Of a stretch of 32,081 bases of DNA, positions 14,771 to 22,661 are shown in pieces (the first letter of the stretch is position 1; every line of letters begins with the position of its first letter). This DNA is from JAIOPA01 sp046076045. GTDB lineage: Bacteria; Eisenbacteria; RBG-16-71-46. The stretch spans positions 1 through 32,081 of the forward strand of contig JBJTRI010000100.1 in the NCBI GenBank assembly GCA_046076045.1, written 5' to 3'. The notes under the pieces were generated by a model that was not told the DNA's origin, made no database searches, and saw only the letters and a program-made list of their open reading frames with translations. Both the position numbers and the translations under genes were made by a program.

Positions 14771-15553
14771 TCAGTGGGCGTCGGCGGCCGGCTCCGACGC
14801 GCGCAACTCCTCGACCTCACCGCTGGCGAGACGGTAGATCGCCTGCACGACGGCGAGCGAGCCGTGCACCACGTGCTCCCGCACGATGGGGCTCGCCACC
14901 ACGCAGTCGGTCGCGCTGCGGCGCACGTTGGCCTCGATCGCGTCCTGCAGCAGCGCGTCCTTGCTCGCGCCCGGTCGTGCGGGCGGGATGCCCGGGCGGA
15001 TCTTGCGCACGATCGCCTCGAGGTTCTCGGTCGGCATGGTGCCGCCCGCGAGGGCCGCGTCCACCGCGCCGCAGCGCTCGTGTCCCATCACGACGAGCAG
15101 CTTGGCGTGCAGGTGCTCGACCGCGTACTCGATCGAGCCGAGCGCGATCGGGTCCACGAGATTACCGGCCGTGCGCACCACGAACAGCTCGCCGATCGGC
15201 TGGTCGAACAGGATCTCGGGCGACAGGCGGCTGTCCGAGCAGGTGAGCACGATGACGTCGGGGTGCTGGCCCTTCGCCAACTCCTGGCGGAGCTCTCGCA
15301 CCGGACGCACGAGGTGCTCGCCGCGCACGAAGCGCCGGTTGCCGGTGAGCAGCGTGGCCCACGGTCGCGTGTCGGGTTCGGTGGTGACCGGGCGCGTGAC
15401 CTTGCCCTTGTCGGCGGGCACGGCCTTCGCGGGTGCGATGGTCGCGGTGGGTGCAGGCGACGAGGCGTGCGGGTCGCTGGCGAGTGTGGCCACGGGCGTG
15501 CACGCGAGGGCCACGGTGAGCACGAGGACGGTGCGGCGGATGGACGCGGTCAT
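14771..15553 (-). CDS. Exported beta-class carbonic anhydrase
   Basis: A 260-residue zinc enzyme interconverting CO2 and bicarbonate. The zinc ligands of the beta class are visible: Cys105 in TCSDSR, with the Asp107/Arg109 dyad, and His158 and Cys161 in GHERCG. The protein begins with a signal peptide (RRTVLVLTVALACTPVATLAS) and a Pro/Ala-rich spacer to about residue 60, so the enzyme should act in the periplasm. Most beta-carbonic anhydrases are cytoplasmic. The ATG at 15553 is supported by GGAGG about 6 nt upstream. It is monocistronic, with its own hairpin terminator. A role in periplasmic CO2/bicarbonate or pH handling is inference. Confidence 0.9.
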   Translation of the reverse strand: MTASIRRTVLVLTVALACTPVATLASDPHASSPAPTATIAPAKAVPADKGKVTRPVTTEPDTRPWATLLTGNRRFVRGEHLVRPVRELRQELAKGQHPDVIVLTCSDSRLSPEILFDQPIGELFVVRTAGNLVDPIALGSIEYAVEHLHAKLLVVMGHERCGAVDAALAGGTMPTENLEAIVRKIRPGIPPARPGASKDALLQDAIEANVRRSATDCVVASPIVREHVVHGSLAVVQAIYRLASGEVEELRASEPAADAH

Positions 15554-15662
15554 GGGACCTCCGGTAGGGACGGGGGGCCGCGCGCGGGCGAGACCCCGGA
15601 ATGCCGAGGTGGGGAGCGCAACCGCCGTGCCATCGCGGAGGGTGGCGGATTCCGCGCCAACA

Positions 15663-15719
15663 CGGCCATTCCGCACGGCTTCGTCGGCCATGCCCCGGTG
15701 CGATGGGCAGGAATGGCCG
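15663..15719. promoter_or_regulatory. Inverted repeat in the carbonic anhydrase/hybrid sensor divergent region
   Basis: CGGCCATTCC (15663-15672) and GGAATGGCCG (15710-15719) are perfect 10-bp reverse complements 37 nt apart. They lie in the 305-bp non-coding gap between divergent genes at 15553 and 15859, just upstream of the sigma-28-like promoter. The spacing suits two half-sites bridged by a regulator, or a cruciform. The rest of the gap shows no ORF I would call. Confidence 0.4.
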
Positions 15720-15756
15720 GAAGGGTCTGCCGGTGCGAGCGGCGACCGGGGTTCCC

Positions 15757-15784
15757 TCAAGCGAACCCGTCGCCGGGCCGATAA
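15757..15784 (+). promoter_or_regulatory. Sigma-28 (FliA/SigD)-like promoter of the hybrid sensor gene
   Basis: TCAAG (15757-15761), 15 nt, then GCCGATAA (15777-15784). Element sequences and spacing are identical to the minus-strand promoter at 6267-6294, although the 15-nt spacers differ in sequence. The predicted leader is about 70 nt to the ATG at 15859 and contains a GGGGC/GCCCC hairpin near 15826-15838. Confidence 0.68.
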
Positions 15785-15858
15785 CGCCGACGAGCAGACC
15801 GCTGTCGCGCGCCGTCCCGTCCGGGGCGGCGCCCCGTCACCGCGAGGCCCGTCGCCCC

Positions 15859-17850
15859 ATGAACCCGTCGCTCCCGTTCGACCGTCGCACCCCGTCGGCT
15901 GCCGTCCCGGCCCCCGACAACGGCAGCGCACGCACCGCCCCCGAGTTGCGACCGTCGCTCGACGAGCTCGTGTCGCGCTCCGAGACGCTGCTGCGAGGTC
16001 CGCTGTCGCCCGAGGTGCGCGCGCAGGTCGAGGCGATCGCCGAGTGCGCGCGCACGGCCGTGGCCTCGCTCGACGCCGGGTTGGGACGCGACGGTGAGGG
16101 CGTGCGCGCCGATCGCCTCGACTTCGACCTGCGCGTCACGCTCGACCAGTTGGCGGCCTCGCTCGAGCCCATGGCGATCGAGAAGGGTCTGGAGTGGGAG
16201 CTGCGCGTGGGCGCGATCGTGCCCTCGCGCGTGCAGGGCGACCCGGCGCGTCTGCGCCAGGTCCTCATGCTGCTCGGCACCCACGCGCTGCAGGCGACCC
16301 CGCGCGGTCGGGTGGGTCTCGTGGTCGAGCGTGAGAGCGAGGACGACCACGAGGTCGTGGTGCGGTTCGCGGTCTGCCACTCCTCGACCGGCACGCTGTC
16401 GGGTGCCGACCCGTGGCTGGGGCTCGAGGTCTCGCGCCGTCTGATCGCCACCATGGGCGGACACCTCGGCACCGCGGCGGACGCCGCGGGCGAGTGTTCC
16501 GCGTGGTTCACGCTCGCGCTGCGCAAGCAGGACCCGCGGGACGTGGTCGTGCCCGCGGCCGTGCAGGACGTTCCGCTGCGCGGGGTGCGCGTGTTGCTGG
16601 CCGACGCGGATGCCGCCGAGCGCGCGCCGCTCGCCGAGGTGCTCGAGGCGTGGGGGTGCACGGTCTCGCATGCCGAGAACGGCCCCGAGGCGCTGCGCAC
16701 GCTGCAGGCCGGGGCCGCGAACGGGACCCCGTTCGACGTCGCGCTGGTGGACCGTCAACTCGAGTTGCTCGACGGTGAGGAGTTGGGGCGCGCGGTGCGC
16801 GCCGATGGCGCACTCGATGCGGTGCGGCTCGCCATGCTGACGCGCGTCGGCCGTGCGGGTGACGCGGCACGGGTGAAGGCCGCCGGCTTCGACGCCTACC
16901 TGCTCAAGCCCGTCGCCGCCTCGCAACTGCACGAGGCGCTGGTCGAGGTGTTGCAGCCCGGCCATGCCGAGCGCACGCCCGAGGCGCGTCCGCTCGTCAC
17001 CCGGCACTCGCTCGCCGAGGCGCGCCGCGGTCGTGTGCGCATCCTGCTGGTCGAGGACGACCCGGTGAACCAGCTCGTGACCTCGAGCGCGTTGCACCGC
17101 GTCGGCTACAACGTCGAGGTGGTGGACACGCCGGTCGCCGCCCTCGAGCGCACCGAGCGCGAGCGCTGGGACCTCATCCTCATGAACCTGCAGTTGCCGG
17201 GCATGGGGGGTGAGCGTCTCGCCACCGCGATCCGGGCGCGCGAGCGCGGCTCGCGACGCACGCCCATCGTGGGACTGAGCGCCGACGCGGGGAGCACGGC
17301 GGGACCGGCGGTGGACACGGTGCTGCACAAGCCGGTGCGCTTCGACCTGCTCGCCGAGACCGTGGGGCGCTACACGGGGGCCGGCCGCCGCAGTGCCGGC
17401 GGTCCGTCGCCGGCGCGCACCACCGTGGTCTCGACCCGCTTCGAACCGGCCGCGACGCGTGCGGGTGCGCCGAGCGGTGGCCCGGCGATCGACCTCGAGC
17501 AACTCGAGACCTCGTGCATGGGAATCCCCGCGCTGCGGGCGTCGCTGCTGCAGACCTGGCTCGGTGACGTCGGGTCGCGGCTCGAGCGACTCGCGCAGGC
17601 GTTCGTCGAGGGCGACGCCCGGCGGGTCGAGTTCGAGGCGCACGGCATCAAGGGCATGAGTGCGACGATCGGCGCGACCGGTTGCGCGGCCCTGTTCGGC
17701 GAGGTCGAGTCGCGCGCGCGCGATGGCCGCATGACCGCGGCCCACGACCTGCTGCCGAGTGGCCGGGCCGAGGTGCTACGCACCGAGGAGTTCATCCGCC
17801 GCTTCGAGCGCATCGTGTCCGCGCCGGACTCGGCGGCCGACGCGGCCTGA
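15859..17850 (+). CDS. Hybrid sensory protein: degenerate kinase core, two receivers, Hpt
   Basis: A 663-residue cytoplasmic protein with no transmembrane segment. Residues about 25-225 follow a histidine-kinase layout but lack a recognisable H-box. In the ATPase part the N-box reads LRQVLMLLGTHALQAT (both Asn replaced) and the G1 Asp is replaced (VCHSSTG), so it is probably not an active kinase. Receiver 1 (about 240-365) keeps its acidic pair, phosphoacceptor Asp298 and Lys350. Receiver 2 (about 392-505) keeps the acidic residues and Lys but has Asn443 where the phosphorylated Asp should be (ILMNLQLPGM). The C-terminal Hpt domain retains His595 in EAHGIKGMSATIGA. It therefore looks like a phosphorelay hub fed by another kinase. 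A sigma-28-like promoter lies upstream. No partner gene is adjacent. Confidence 0.85.
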   Translation: MNPSLPFDRRTPSAAVPAPDNGSARTAPELRPSLDELVSRSETLLRGPLSPEVRAQVEAIAECARTAVASLDAGLGRDGEGVRADRLDFDLRVTLDQLAASLEPMAIEKGLEWELRVGAIVPSRVQGDPARLRQVLMLLGTHALQATPRGRVGLVVERESEDDHEVVVRFAVCHSSTGTLSGADPWLGLEVSRRLIATMGGHLGTAADAAGECSAWFTLALRKQDPRDVVVPAAVQDVPLRGVRVLLADADAAERAPLAEVLEAWGCTVSHAENGPEALRTLQAGAANGTPFDVALVDRQLELLDGEELGRAVRADGALDAVRLAMLTRVGRAGDAARVKAAGFDAYLLKPVAASQLHEALVEVLQPGHAERTPEARPLVTRHSLAEARRGRVRILLVEDDPVNQLVTSSALHRVGYNVEVVDTPVAALERTERERWDLILMNLQLPGMGGERLATAIRARERGSRRTPIVGLSADAGSTAGPAVDTVLHKPVRFDLLAETVGRYTGAGRRSAGGPSPARTTVVSTRFEPAATRAGAPSGGPAIDLEQLETSCMGIPALRASLLQTWLGDVGSRLERLAQAFVEGDARRVEFEAHGIKGMSATIGATGCAALFGEVESRARDGRMTAAHDLLPSGRAEVLRTEEFIRRFERIVSAPDSAADAA

Positions 17851-17867
17851 GTCGGCCGTGCCCCCGG

Positions 17868-17963
17868 CTGCCCCGCGGGTCGCATCCGCAGGTGCCCTGC
17901 GGGTCGCATCCGCAGGTGCCCTGCGGGTCGCATCCGCGGGTGCCCTGCGGGTCGCATTCGCGT
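17868..17963. repeat. Four-copy 24-bp tandem repeat, each unit a hairpin
   Basis: Copies at 17868-17891, 17892-17915, 17916-17939 and 17940-17963 are nearly identical; copies 1 and 4 diverge at the outer ends. Within each unit CTGCGGGTCGCATCCGCAG folds as an 8-bp stem (one G-T pair) with a CGC loop. The array starts 17 nt after the hybrid sensor stop codon and ends exactly at the predicted -10 of the MFS gene. It could end the upstream transcript, serve as an operator array, or both. There are no unique spacers, so it is not CRISPR. Confidence 0.8.
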
Positions 17964-17968
17964 AGAGT
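17963..17968 (+). promoter_or_regulatory. Candidate -10 element (TAGAGT) of the MFS gene
   Basis: TAGAGT fits TANNNT and ends 6 nt before the ATG at 17975. Transcription would start at or next to the start codon, giving a leaderless mRNA. No ribosome site is visible upstream. The fourth copy of the 24-bp repeat occupies the -35 region. Confidence 0.45.
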
Positions 17969-17974
17969 GCGGGC

Positions 17975-19156
17975 ATGCCCGAGCCCGTGAGTGCGCCGCC
18001 GTCGTCCTCGTTCCTGACGCGACGACTGGGTGTGCTCACCGTCGGCCACTTCACGATCGACCTGTACTCCAGCTTCTTCCTGCCGCTGCTGCCGTTGCTC
18101 TCGCAGCGCCTCGGGCTCGACTACGGGCAGGTCGGCGGACTCACCGCGCTCGCGAGCCTGTCGTCGTCGTTCTCGCAGCCGCTGTTCGGCCTGCTCGCCG
18201 ATCGCATGCGGCGGCCATGGTTCGTGGCGGTGGGACCGCTGCTGGCGGCGGTGTTCATGGCGAGCATCGGGTTCGCGCGCGACTACGCGACGCTCGTGGC
18301 CCTCCTGGTCGCGGGCGGGTTCGGGGTGGCCATGTTCCACCCGCAGACCGCGAAGCTCGCGGGGGCGAGCAGCTCGCGGCGCGCGCTCGCGATGTCGTTC
18401 TGGGTCACGGGCGGCACGCTCGGTTGGGCGCTCGGCCCGGCGTTCGCGACGCTCATGGTGGGCCGGGTCGGACTCGAGTACCTGTGGTGGGCCGCCATCC
18501 CCGGGCTCGTGGTGTGCGCGCTCCTGTTCGTGTGGTTCGCGCGCGTCTCGAACGCCGGCTCCCCGCGCCGCGCCGACGCCCCGCTCTCCGGGCTGCGCCC
18601 GGTCGTGCGTCCGCTCGCGCTCCTCTACTTCGCGGTCGTCTGCCGTTCGGCGGTGTCGTCGGGGTTCGCCACCTTCCTGCCGCTCTGGGTCACCGGGCGT
18701 GGCGGATCGGTGTCACAGGCCGGCTGGCTCACGACGCTCTACCTCACGCTCGGTGCGCTGGGCGGGTTCGCGGGCGGCTATCTCGCCGACCGCATCGGAG
18801 GGCGGCGCGTGGTGGTGGTCTCGTTCGCGCTCGCCATCCCGTTCTTCGCGGCGTTCTTCGTGCTGCAGGGACCGCTCGCGTTCGCGTCGCTGGTGCTCGG
18901 CTACCTGTTCCTGCAGTCGTCGCTCCCGGTCAACGTGGTGCTGGCGCAGGAGCTCTCGCCCGCGCACGCCGGGATCGTCTCCAGCCTCATGATGGGCGCG
19001 GCCTGGGGGCTCGGGGCGCTGCTCATCTACCCGGTCGGCGAGTTCGCGGACCGCTTCGGGCTCGACCGTGCGCTGCTGCTGCTGTCGTCGCTGCTCGTGG
19101 TCGGGCACCTGTGTGCGCGCGCATTCGTGCGGTCGCACCCGGCCTCAGCCGCCTGA
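17975..19156 (+). CDS. MFS transporter, Fsr (fosmidomycin-resistance)-like
   Basis: A 393-residue inner-membrane exporter of the major facilitator superfamily with about 12 helices in two halves. The N-terminal helix reads GHFTIDLYSSFFLPLLPLL, the hallmark of the Fsr subfamily (GH-x-x-x-D-x-Y). Motif-A-like loops follow helix 2 (LLADRMRRPW) and helix 8 (YLADRIGGRR). Fsr proteins export fosmidomycin and related compounds, but many homologues have unknown substrates, so resistance should not be assumed. The gene is monocistronic. It follows a 24-bp tandem hairpin array and a TAGAGT element 6 nt from the ATG. Its stop is 1 nt from the stop of the convergent asnB. Confidence 0.85.
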   Translation: MPEPVSAPPSSSFLTRRLGVLTVGHFTIDLYSSFFLPLLPLLSQRLGLDYGQVGGLTALASLSSSFSQPLFGLLADRMRRPWFVAVGPLLAAVFMASIGFARDYATLVALLVAGGFGVAMFHPQTAKLAGASSSRRALAMSFWVTGGTLGWALGPAFATLMVGRVGLEYLWWAAIPGLVVCALLFVWFARVSNAGSPRRADAPLSGLRPVVRPLALLYFAVVCRSAVSSGFATFLPLWVTGRGGSVSQAGWLTTLYLTLGALGGFAGGYLADRIGGRRVVVVSFALAIPFFAAFFVLQGPLAFASLVLGYLFLQSSLPVNVVLAQELSPAHAGIVSSLMMGAAWGLGALLIYPVGEFADRFGLDRALLLLSSLLVVGHLCARAFVRSHPASAA

Positions 19157-19157
19157 G

Positions 19158-21140
19158 TCAACGCGCGGTCGCGGGCTCGCTCGTCGCGCTCGCGGGCGCG
19201 GTCGTCCCCGCGAGCCAGCGGTCGGCCCACGACTGCAGGGCGAGCAGCGTCCACAGCGTGCGGCCGCGGTCCTCGTGCCCCTCGAGGTGCTCGCGCACCA
19301 CGCCCTGCACGACGGCGGGGTCGAGCACGCCCGCGCGCGCCACGCGTGCCGGGGACAGCGCATCGAGCACCAGCCCGCGCAACGGACCGCGCGACCAGGT
19401 CGAGAACGGCGGCGAGAAGCCCTGCTTGCGGCGGTCCAGCACCTCGGCCGGCAGCAGCGAGCGGGCCGCCTGCTTGAGCGCCCACTTGCCCGACGTGCCT
19501 CGCAGTCGGGCGTGCTCGGGCAGCCCGAGCGCGTGCGCCACGAGCGAGTGGCGCAGGAACGGCGAGCGCGACTCGACGCCGTGCGCCATCGTGCAGCGGT
19601 CCACCTTGGTGAGCAGGTCGCCCGACAGGTAGGTCTCGAAGTCGAGCAACTGGTAGGCGACGAGGTCGGGCGTGGTGCCCGCACGCAGCAGGTCGAGGTC
19701 GGCGAGTTGGCGCTCGAGGCGGCGCGCGTGCGCGAGCGGTTCGTCGGTCGTGACCTGCGCGCGCAGGGCCGGCGCAAGCAGGCGCAGCGCCTCGCTCGGG
19801 CGCGCGGTGCCGAACCACGCGAGATGACGTTCGTAGGGTGAGAGGCCGCGCACGCCGAGGAAGCGCTCGAGCAGGTGCGCGATCGTGACGTGGTGGTGGC
19901 GCGGACGGAAGCGTCGCGCCAGTCCGAGCGCGAGCGAGGCGATCGGGGCCGGCAGACCGTTCGCGAGCGCGACGTGCCGATGGCCGAGGTAGGTGGGGTA
20001 GCCCGCGAACAACTCGTCCCCGCCCTCGCCCGTGAGCACCACGGGGACGTGACGCGAGGCGTGCTCGGCGAGCAGCCAGGTCGGCAGCAGCGAGGGGTCG
20101 CCCAGCGGCTGGTCCATGCCCGCCACCCAGTCGCGGAACGCGCGCTCGGCGGCCGCCGCGTCCATGCTGACCTCGTGGTGGTCGGAGCCGATCGACTCGG
20201 CGACGCGGCGCGCGATCGGCGCCTCGTCGTAGCCCGGGTGCGCGATGCGCATGCTGAAGGTGGGGAAGCGGCGACCGTGGGCACGCGCGGCGAGCACCGC
20301 GACCACGCCCGAGTCCACACCCCCCGACAGGAACACGCCGAACGGCACCTCGGCCGGGACGCGCGTGGCGACCGCCTCGGCCAGCGCCTCGCGCGTGGCC
20401 GCGATCACGCCCGCATCGGAGCGGTCCACGGGCAACGCGCTGCCGGCGGGCGCGTGCACGAGCGTGTCCCACGGTCGCCACCAGCGGCGCAGGCGCTCGA
20501 CGCCGTCGCGCACCACGAGCGAGTGCGCGGGCGGCAGTTGGCGGATGCCCGCGTAGGCGCTGTCCGCGCCCGCGAACGCGCCGTGCACGAGGAAGCGCGC
20601 GAGTGCGGCGGGGTCGGGCTCGCGCGTCACCCACGGCAGGGCGAGCAGCGCCGCCGGCTCCGAGGCGAACGCGAAGCGCCGACCGTGCGCGTGCACGAAC
20701 AGCGGCTTCTCACCGGCGCGGTCGCGCGCCAACGTGAGCGTGCCTGCCCAGCGGTCCCAGAGTGCGATCGCGAACATGCCGTCGAGCGCCTCGGCGAGGT
20801 CGGGGCCGCGCTCCTCGTAGAGGTGCGGGAGCAGCGCGGTGTCGGGGCCGGGCGTGAACGTGTGGCCGCGCTCGAGCAGGCGCTGCTCGAGCGCCCGGTG
20901 GTTGTAGATCTCGCCGTTGGCGACGCCGACCACGTCCCCGGTCTCGTTGCGCAGCACCTGGGCCGGGGCGTCGGGCGCCACGATGGCGAGGCGCGCGATG
21001 CCGAGCGCGCAGTCCCCGGCGTCGTGCACCGCCTCGCCCGACGGACCGCGGTGGCGCAGGCGCGCCACCATGGTGCGCACGAGCGCGAGGCGCTCGGAGG
21101 GGGCGAGGTCGGGGGCGGCGAGGCCGGCGATGCCGCACAT
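19158..21140 (-). CDS. asnB: Asparagine synthetase (glutamine-hydrolysing), AsnB-type
   Basis: A 660-residue class II glutamine amidotransferase. After Met removal the N-terminal Cys2 (MCGIAGL) is the glutaminase nucleophile. The synthetase domain carries the ATP pyrophosphatase loop SGGVDS near residues 271-276, followed by EVSMD, GEGGDELFAGY and the C-terminal YLSGDLLTKVDR segment. The reaction is aspartate + glutamine + ATP to asparagine. Long AsnB homologues in polysaccharide loci are often thought to amidate sugar acids instead. The start at MCGIAG is dictated by the nucleophile and has AAGGA about 10 nt upstream. It lies 11 nt downstream of a GT39 glycosyltransferase gene, so a cell-envelope role is plausible but unproven. 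Confidence 0.92.
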   Translation of the reverse strand: MCGIAGLAAPDLAPSERLALVRTMVARLRHRGPSGEAVHDAGDCALGIARLAIVAPDAPAQVLRNETGDVVGVANGEIYNHRALEQRLLERGHTFTPGPDTALLPHLYEERGPDLAEALDGMFAIALWDRWAGTLTLARDRAGEKPLFVHAHGRRFAFASEPAALLALPWVTREPDPAALARFLVHGAFAGADSAYAGIRQLPPAHSLVVRDGVERLRRWWRPWDTLVHAPAGSALPVDRSDAGVIAATREALAEAVATRVPAEVPFGVFLSGGVDSGVVAVLAARAHGRRFPTFSMRIAHPGYDEAPIARRVAESIGSDHHEVSMDAAAAERAFRDWVAGMDQPLGDPSLLPTWLLAEHASRHVPVVLTGEGGDELFAGYPTYLGHRHVALANGLPAPIASLALGLARRFRPRHHHVTIAHLLERFLGVRGLSPYERHLAWFGTARPSEALRLLAPALRAQVTTDEPLAHARRLERQLADLDLLRAGTTPDLVAYQLLDFETYLSGDLLTKVDRCTMAHGVESRSPFLRHSLVAHALGLPEHARLRGTSGKWALKQAARSLLPAEVLDRRKQGFSPPFSTWSRGPLRGLVLDALSPARVARAGVLDPAVVQGVVREHLEGHEDRGRTLWTLLALQSWADRWLAGTTAPASATSEPATAR

Positions 21141-21151
21141 GGGACGGGTCC

Positions 21152-22570
21152 TTAGGGGAGCGGGGGGGCGAGCCGCCACGCGACGAAGCGGCGATCGCGA
21201 TGCAGTTCGGTGGCACCCGGCGGGGGCGTGCCCTCGCGGCGGGTCTCACGCACCACCACCTCGGCGGGGGGGCGCGCGCTGTCGGGGTGCGCGAGCGGCC
21301 ATTGTCCGCGCGCGATCAGCGTCTCGCGGTAGCGCACCGCGTAGTTGCTCGTGAGCGGATGCCCGAGCGCGGACACGATGGGTGCGCGCTGGCCGAGCAG
21401 GTAGTCGGTGCCCGGGCTGTAGCAGTCCTCGTAGCGGTACGAGGGCGCGCCGGCCGTCTGCAGCGCGTGCGCGAGTCGCGCGCCCGAGGTGGCGTACGCG
21501 GCCTCGGACAGCGCCCCGTGCCCGAGCCCGATCACCAGTGGCGTGAACGCGAGCATGGCGGCGAACGCCCAGCGCGGCCGAGGCGAGGCCTGCCACGACT
21601 CGGCCGCCCACCACGCGAGCGCGGGCAGCGTGGGCAGCAGGTAGGTCACGAGCTTCGACTGCGAGAGCGCGAAGAACACCGCGGCGAACAGCACGAACCC
21701 GGCCGCCACCCGCGACGCGGCCGACGCCGGACCGCGCCACGGCGTCCCGAGCGACCACGGCAACGCGCCGCCCACGAGCGTCGCCGGCACGAACCACCAC
21801 GGCTGGTTGCGGTGGAACGAGTCGCTCGTCATGCGCTGGAACGTCTCCTCGAGGAACGCGTAGCGCACGTACTCGGGATGGCGCTGGACCGCGGCCGCGA
21901 ACCACAGGCCGGGCAGCCCGAGCGCGAGCAGCCAGCCCGGCCCCCAGATGAGCCAGCGCATCGGCGCGAAGCTGCGCACCAGCAGGGCGGCACCGGCCGA
22001 GCCGCCCACCGCCCATGCCAGCATGACCGGGCCCTTCACGAGCACGCCCACGCCCACCGCGAGGAACATGAGCAGGCGGCGCCGGGTGCTCGGGCCCTCG
22101 CTGAGTTCGCGGGCGAGCAGCGTCCAGACGGCGGTCACGCACGCGGTGAGCGGCATGTCGAAGATGACGTAGGCGCCGATGACCGCGAACAGCGGGGCGG
22201 CCGCGGCGAGCGCGGTCGCACGCTCGGCGTGGCCGGCGGGGGCGAGGCGCGCGCTGGCGTGGGCGAGCAGCAGCAGCGTGACCAGCGTGGCGAGGATCGC
22301 CGGCAGTCGGGCGGCGAGCGGCGTGGGCCCGAGCACGCGGATGGCGGCGGCCCCCATCGCGAACAGCGCGGGCGGCTTGTCGAGGTACGGCACCCCACCC
22401 AGGTGCGGCACCACGAGGTCGCCATCGGCGGCCATCTCGGCGGCGACCTGCGCGTTGCGGCCCTCGTCGGGGTCCACGAGCGGGAAGGTGGTCGCGATCG
22501 CCAGCGACAGCACGAACGACGCTGCGAGGACGAGCCACACGGTGCGGGGCAGGGGGGCGGGGGTGGTCAC
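21152..22570 (-). CDS. GT39/ArnT-like membrane glycosyltransferase
   Basis: A 472-residue polytopic enzyme of the PMT_2/ArnT group, which transfers a sugar from a polyprenyl-phosphate donor on the periplasmic side. The first periplasmic loop holds the signature DPDEGRNAQVAAEM, with the putative catalytic Asp/Glu, followed by GVPYLDKPP. The later loop TSDSFHRNQPWWF is also ArnT-like. About ten hydrophobic helices run to residue 360, then a soluble C-terminal domain. The start codon is GTG; TAGCGT ends 6 nt before it and no ribosome site is visible, suggesting a leaderless message. It is followed after 11 nt by asnB. Donor and acceptor (lipid A, glycan or protein) are unknown. Confidence 0.85.
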   Translation of the reverse strand: MTTPAPLPRTVWLVLAASFVLSLAIATTFPLVDPDEGRNAQVAAEMAADGDLVVPHLGGVPYLDKPPALFAMGAAAIRVLGPTPLAARLPAILATLVTLLLLAHASARLAPAGHAERATALAAAAPLFAVIGAYVIFDMPLTACVTAVWTLLARELSEGPSTRRRLLMFLAVGVGVLVKGPVMLAWAVGGSAGAALLVRSFAPMRWLIWGPGWLLALGLPGLWFAAAVQRHPEYVRYAFLEETFQRMTSDSFHRNQPWWFVPATLVGGALPWSLGTPWRGPASAASRVAAGFVLFAAVFFALSQSKLVTYLLPTLPALAWWAAESWQASPRPRWAFAAMLAFTPLVIGLGHGALSEAAYATSGARLAHALQTAGAPSYRYEDCYSPGTDYLLGQRAPIVSALGHPLTSNYAVRYRETLIARGQWPLAHPDSARPPAEVVVRETRREGTPPPGATELHRDRRFVAWRLAPPLP

Positions 22571-22576
22571 ACGCCC

Positions 22577-22582
22577 ACGCTA
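22577..22582 (-). promoter_or_regulatory. Candidate -10 element (TAGCGT) of the GT39-asnB operon
   Basis: TAGCGT on the minus strand ends 6 nt before the GTG at 22570, the same geometry as TAGAGT before the MFS gene. It lies in a shared GCTAGCGTG nonamer also found before the GT2 gene. No clear -35 box. Confidence 0.42.
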
Positions 22583-22661
22583 GCACAACGCGGACATGGG
22601 AACGGCGCGCCGTCCGGTCGGGACGACGCACCGTGGGGCCTGTGGGACGGGTTCGCGCCGA

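Noticed and set aside
11234..15246. Very long ORFs on both strands (about 980 and 1230 codons) over the barrel, MOP and carbonic anhydrase genes
   Set aside because: High GC removes stop codons from off frames; the translations are Arg/Ala/Gly-rich with no domains and conflict with real genes.
17868..17963. CRISPR array
   Set aside because: The four 24-bp units are directly contiguous with no spacers and there are no cas genes.
22571..22661. ACGGCGCGCCGT palindrome (22602-22613) as the terminator of the HTH gene
   Set aside because: It is a simple 12-bp palindrome with no loop, and GC-rich palindromes of this size are expected at this composition.
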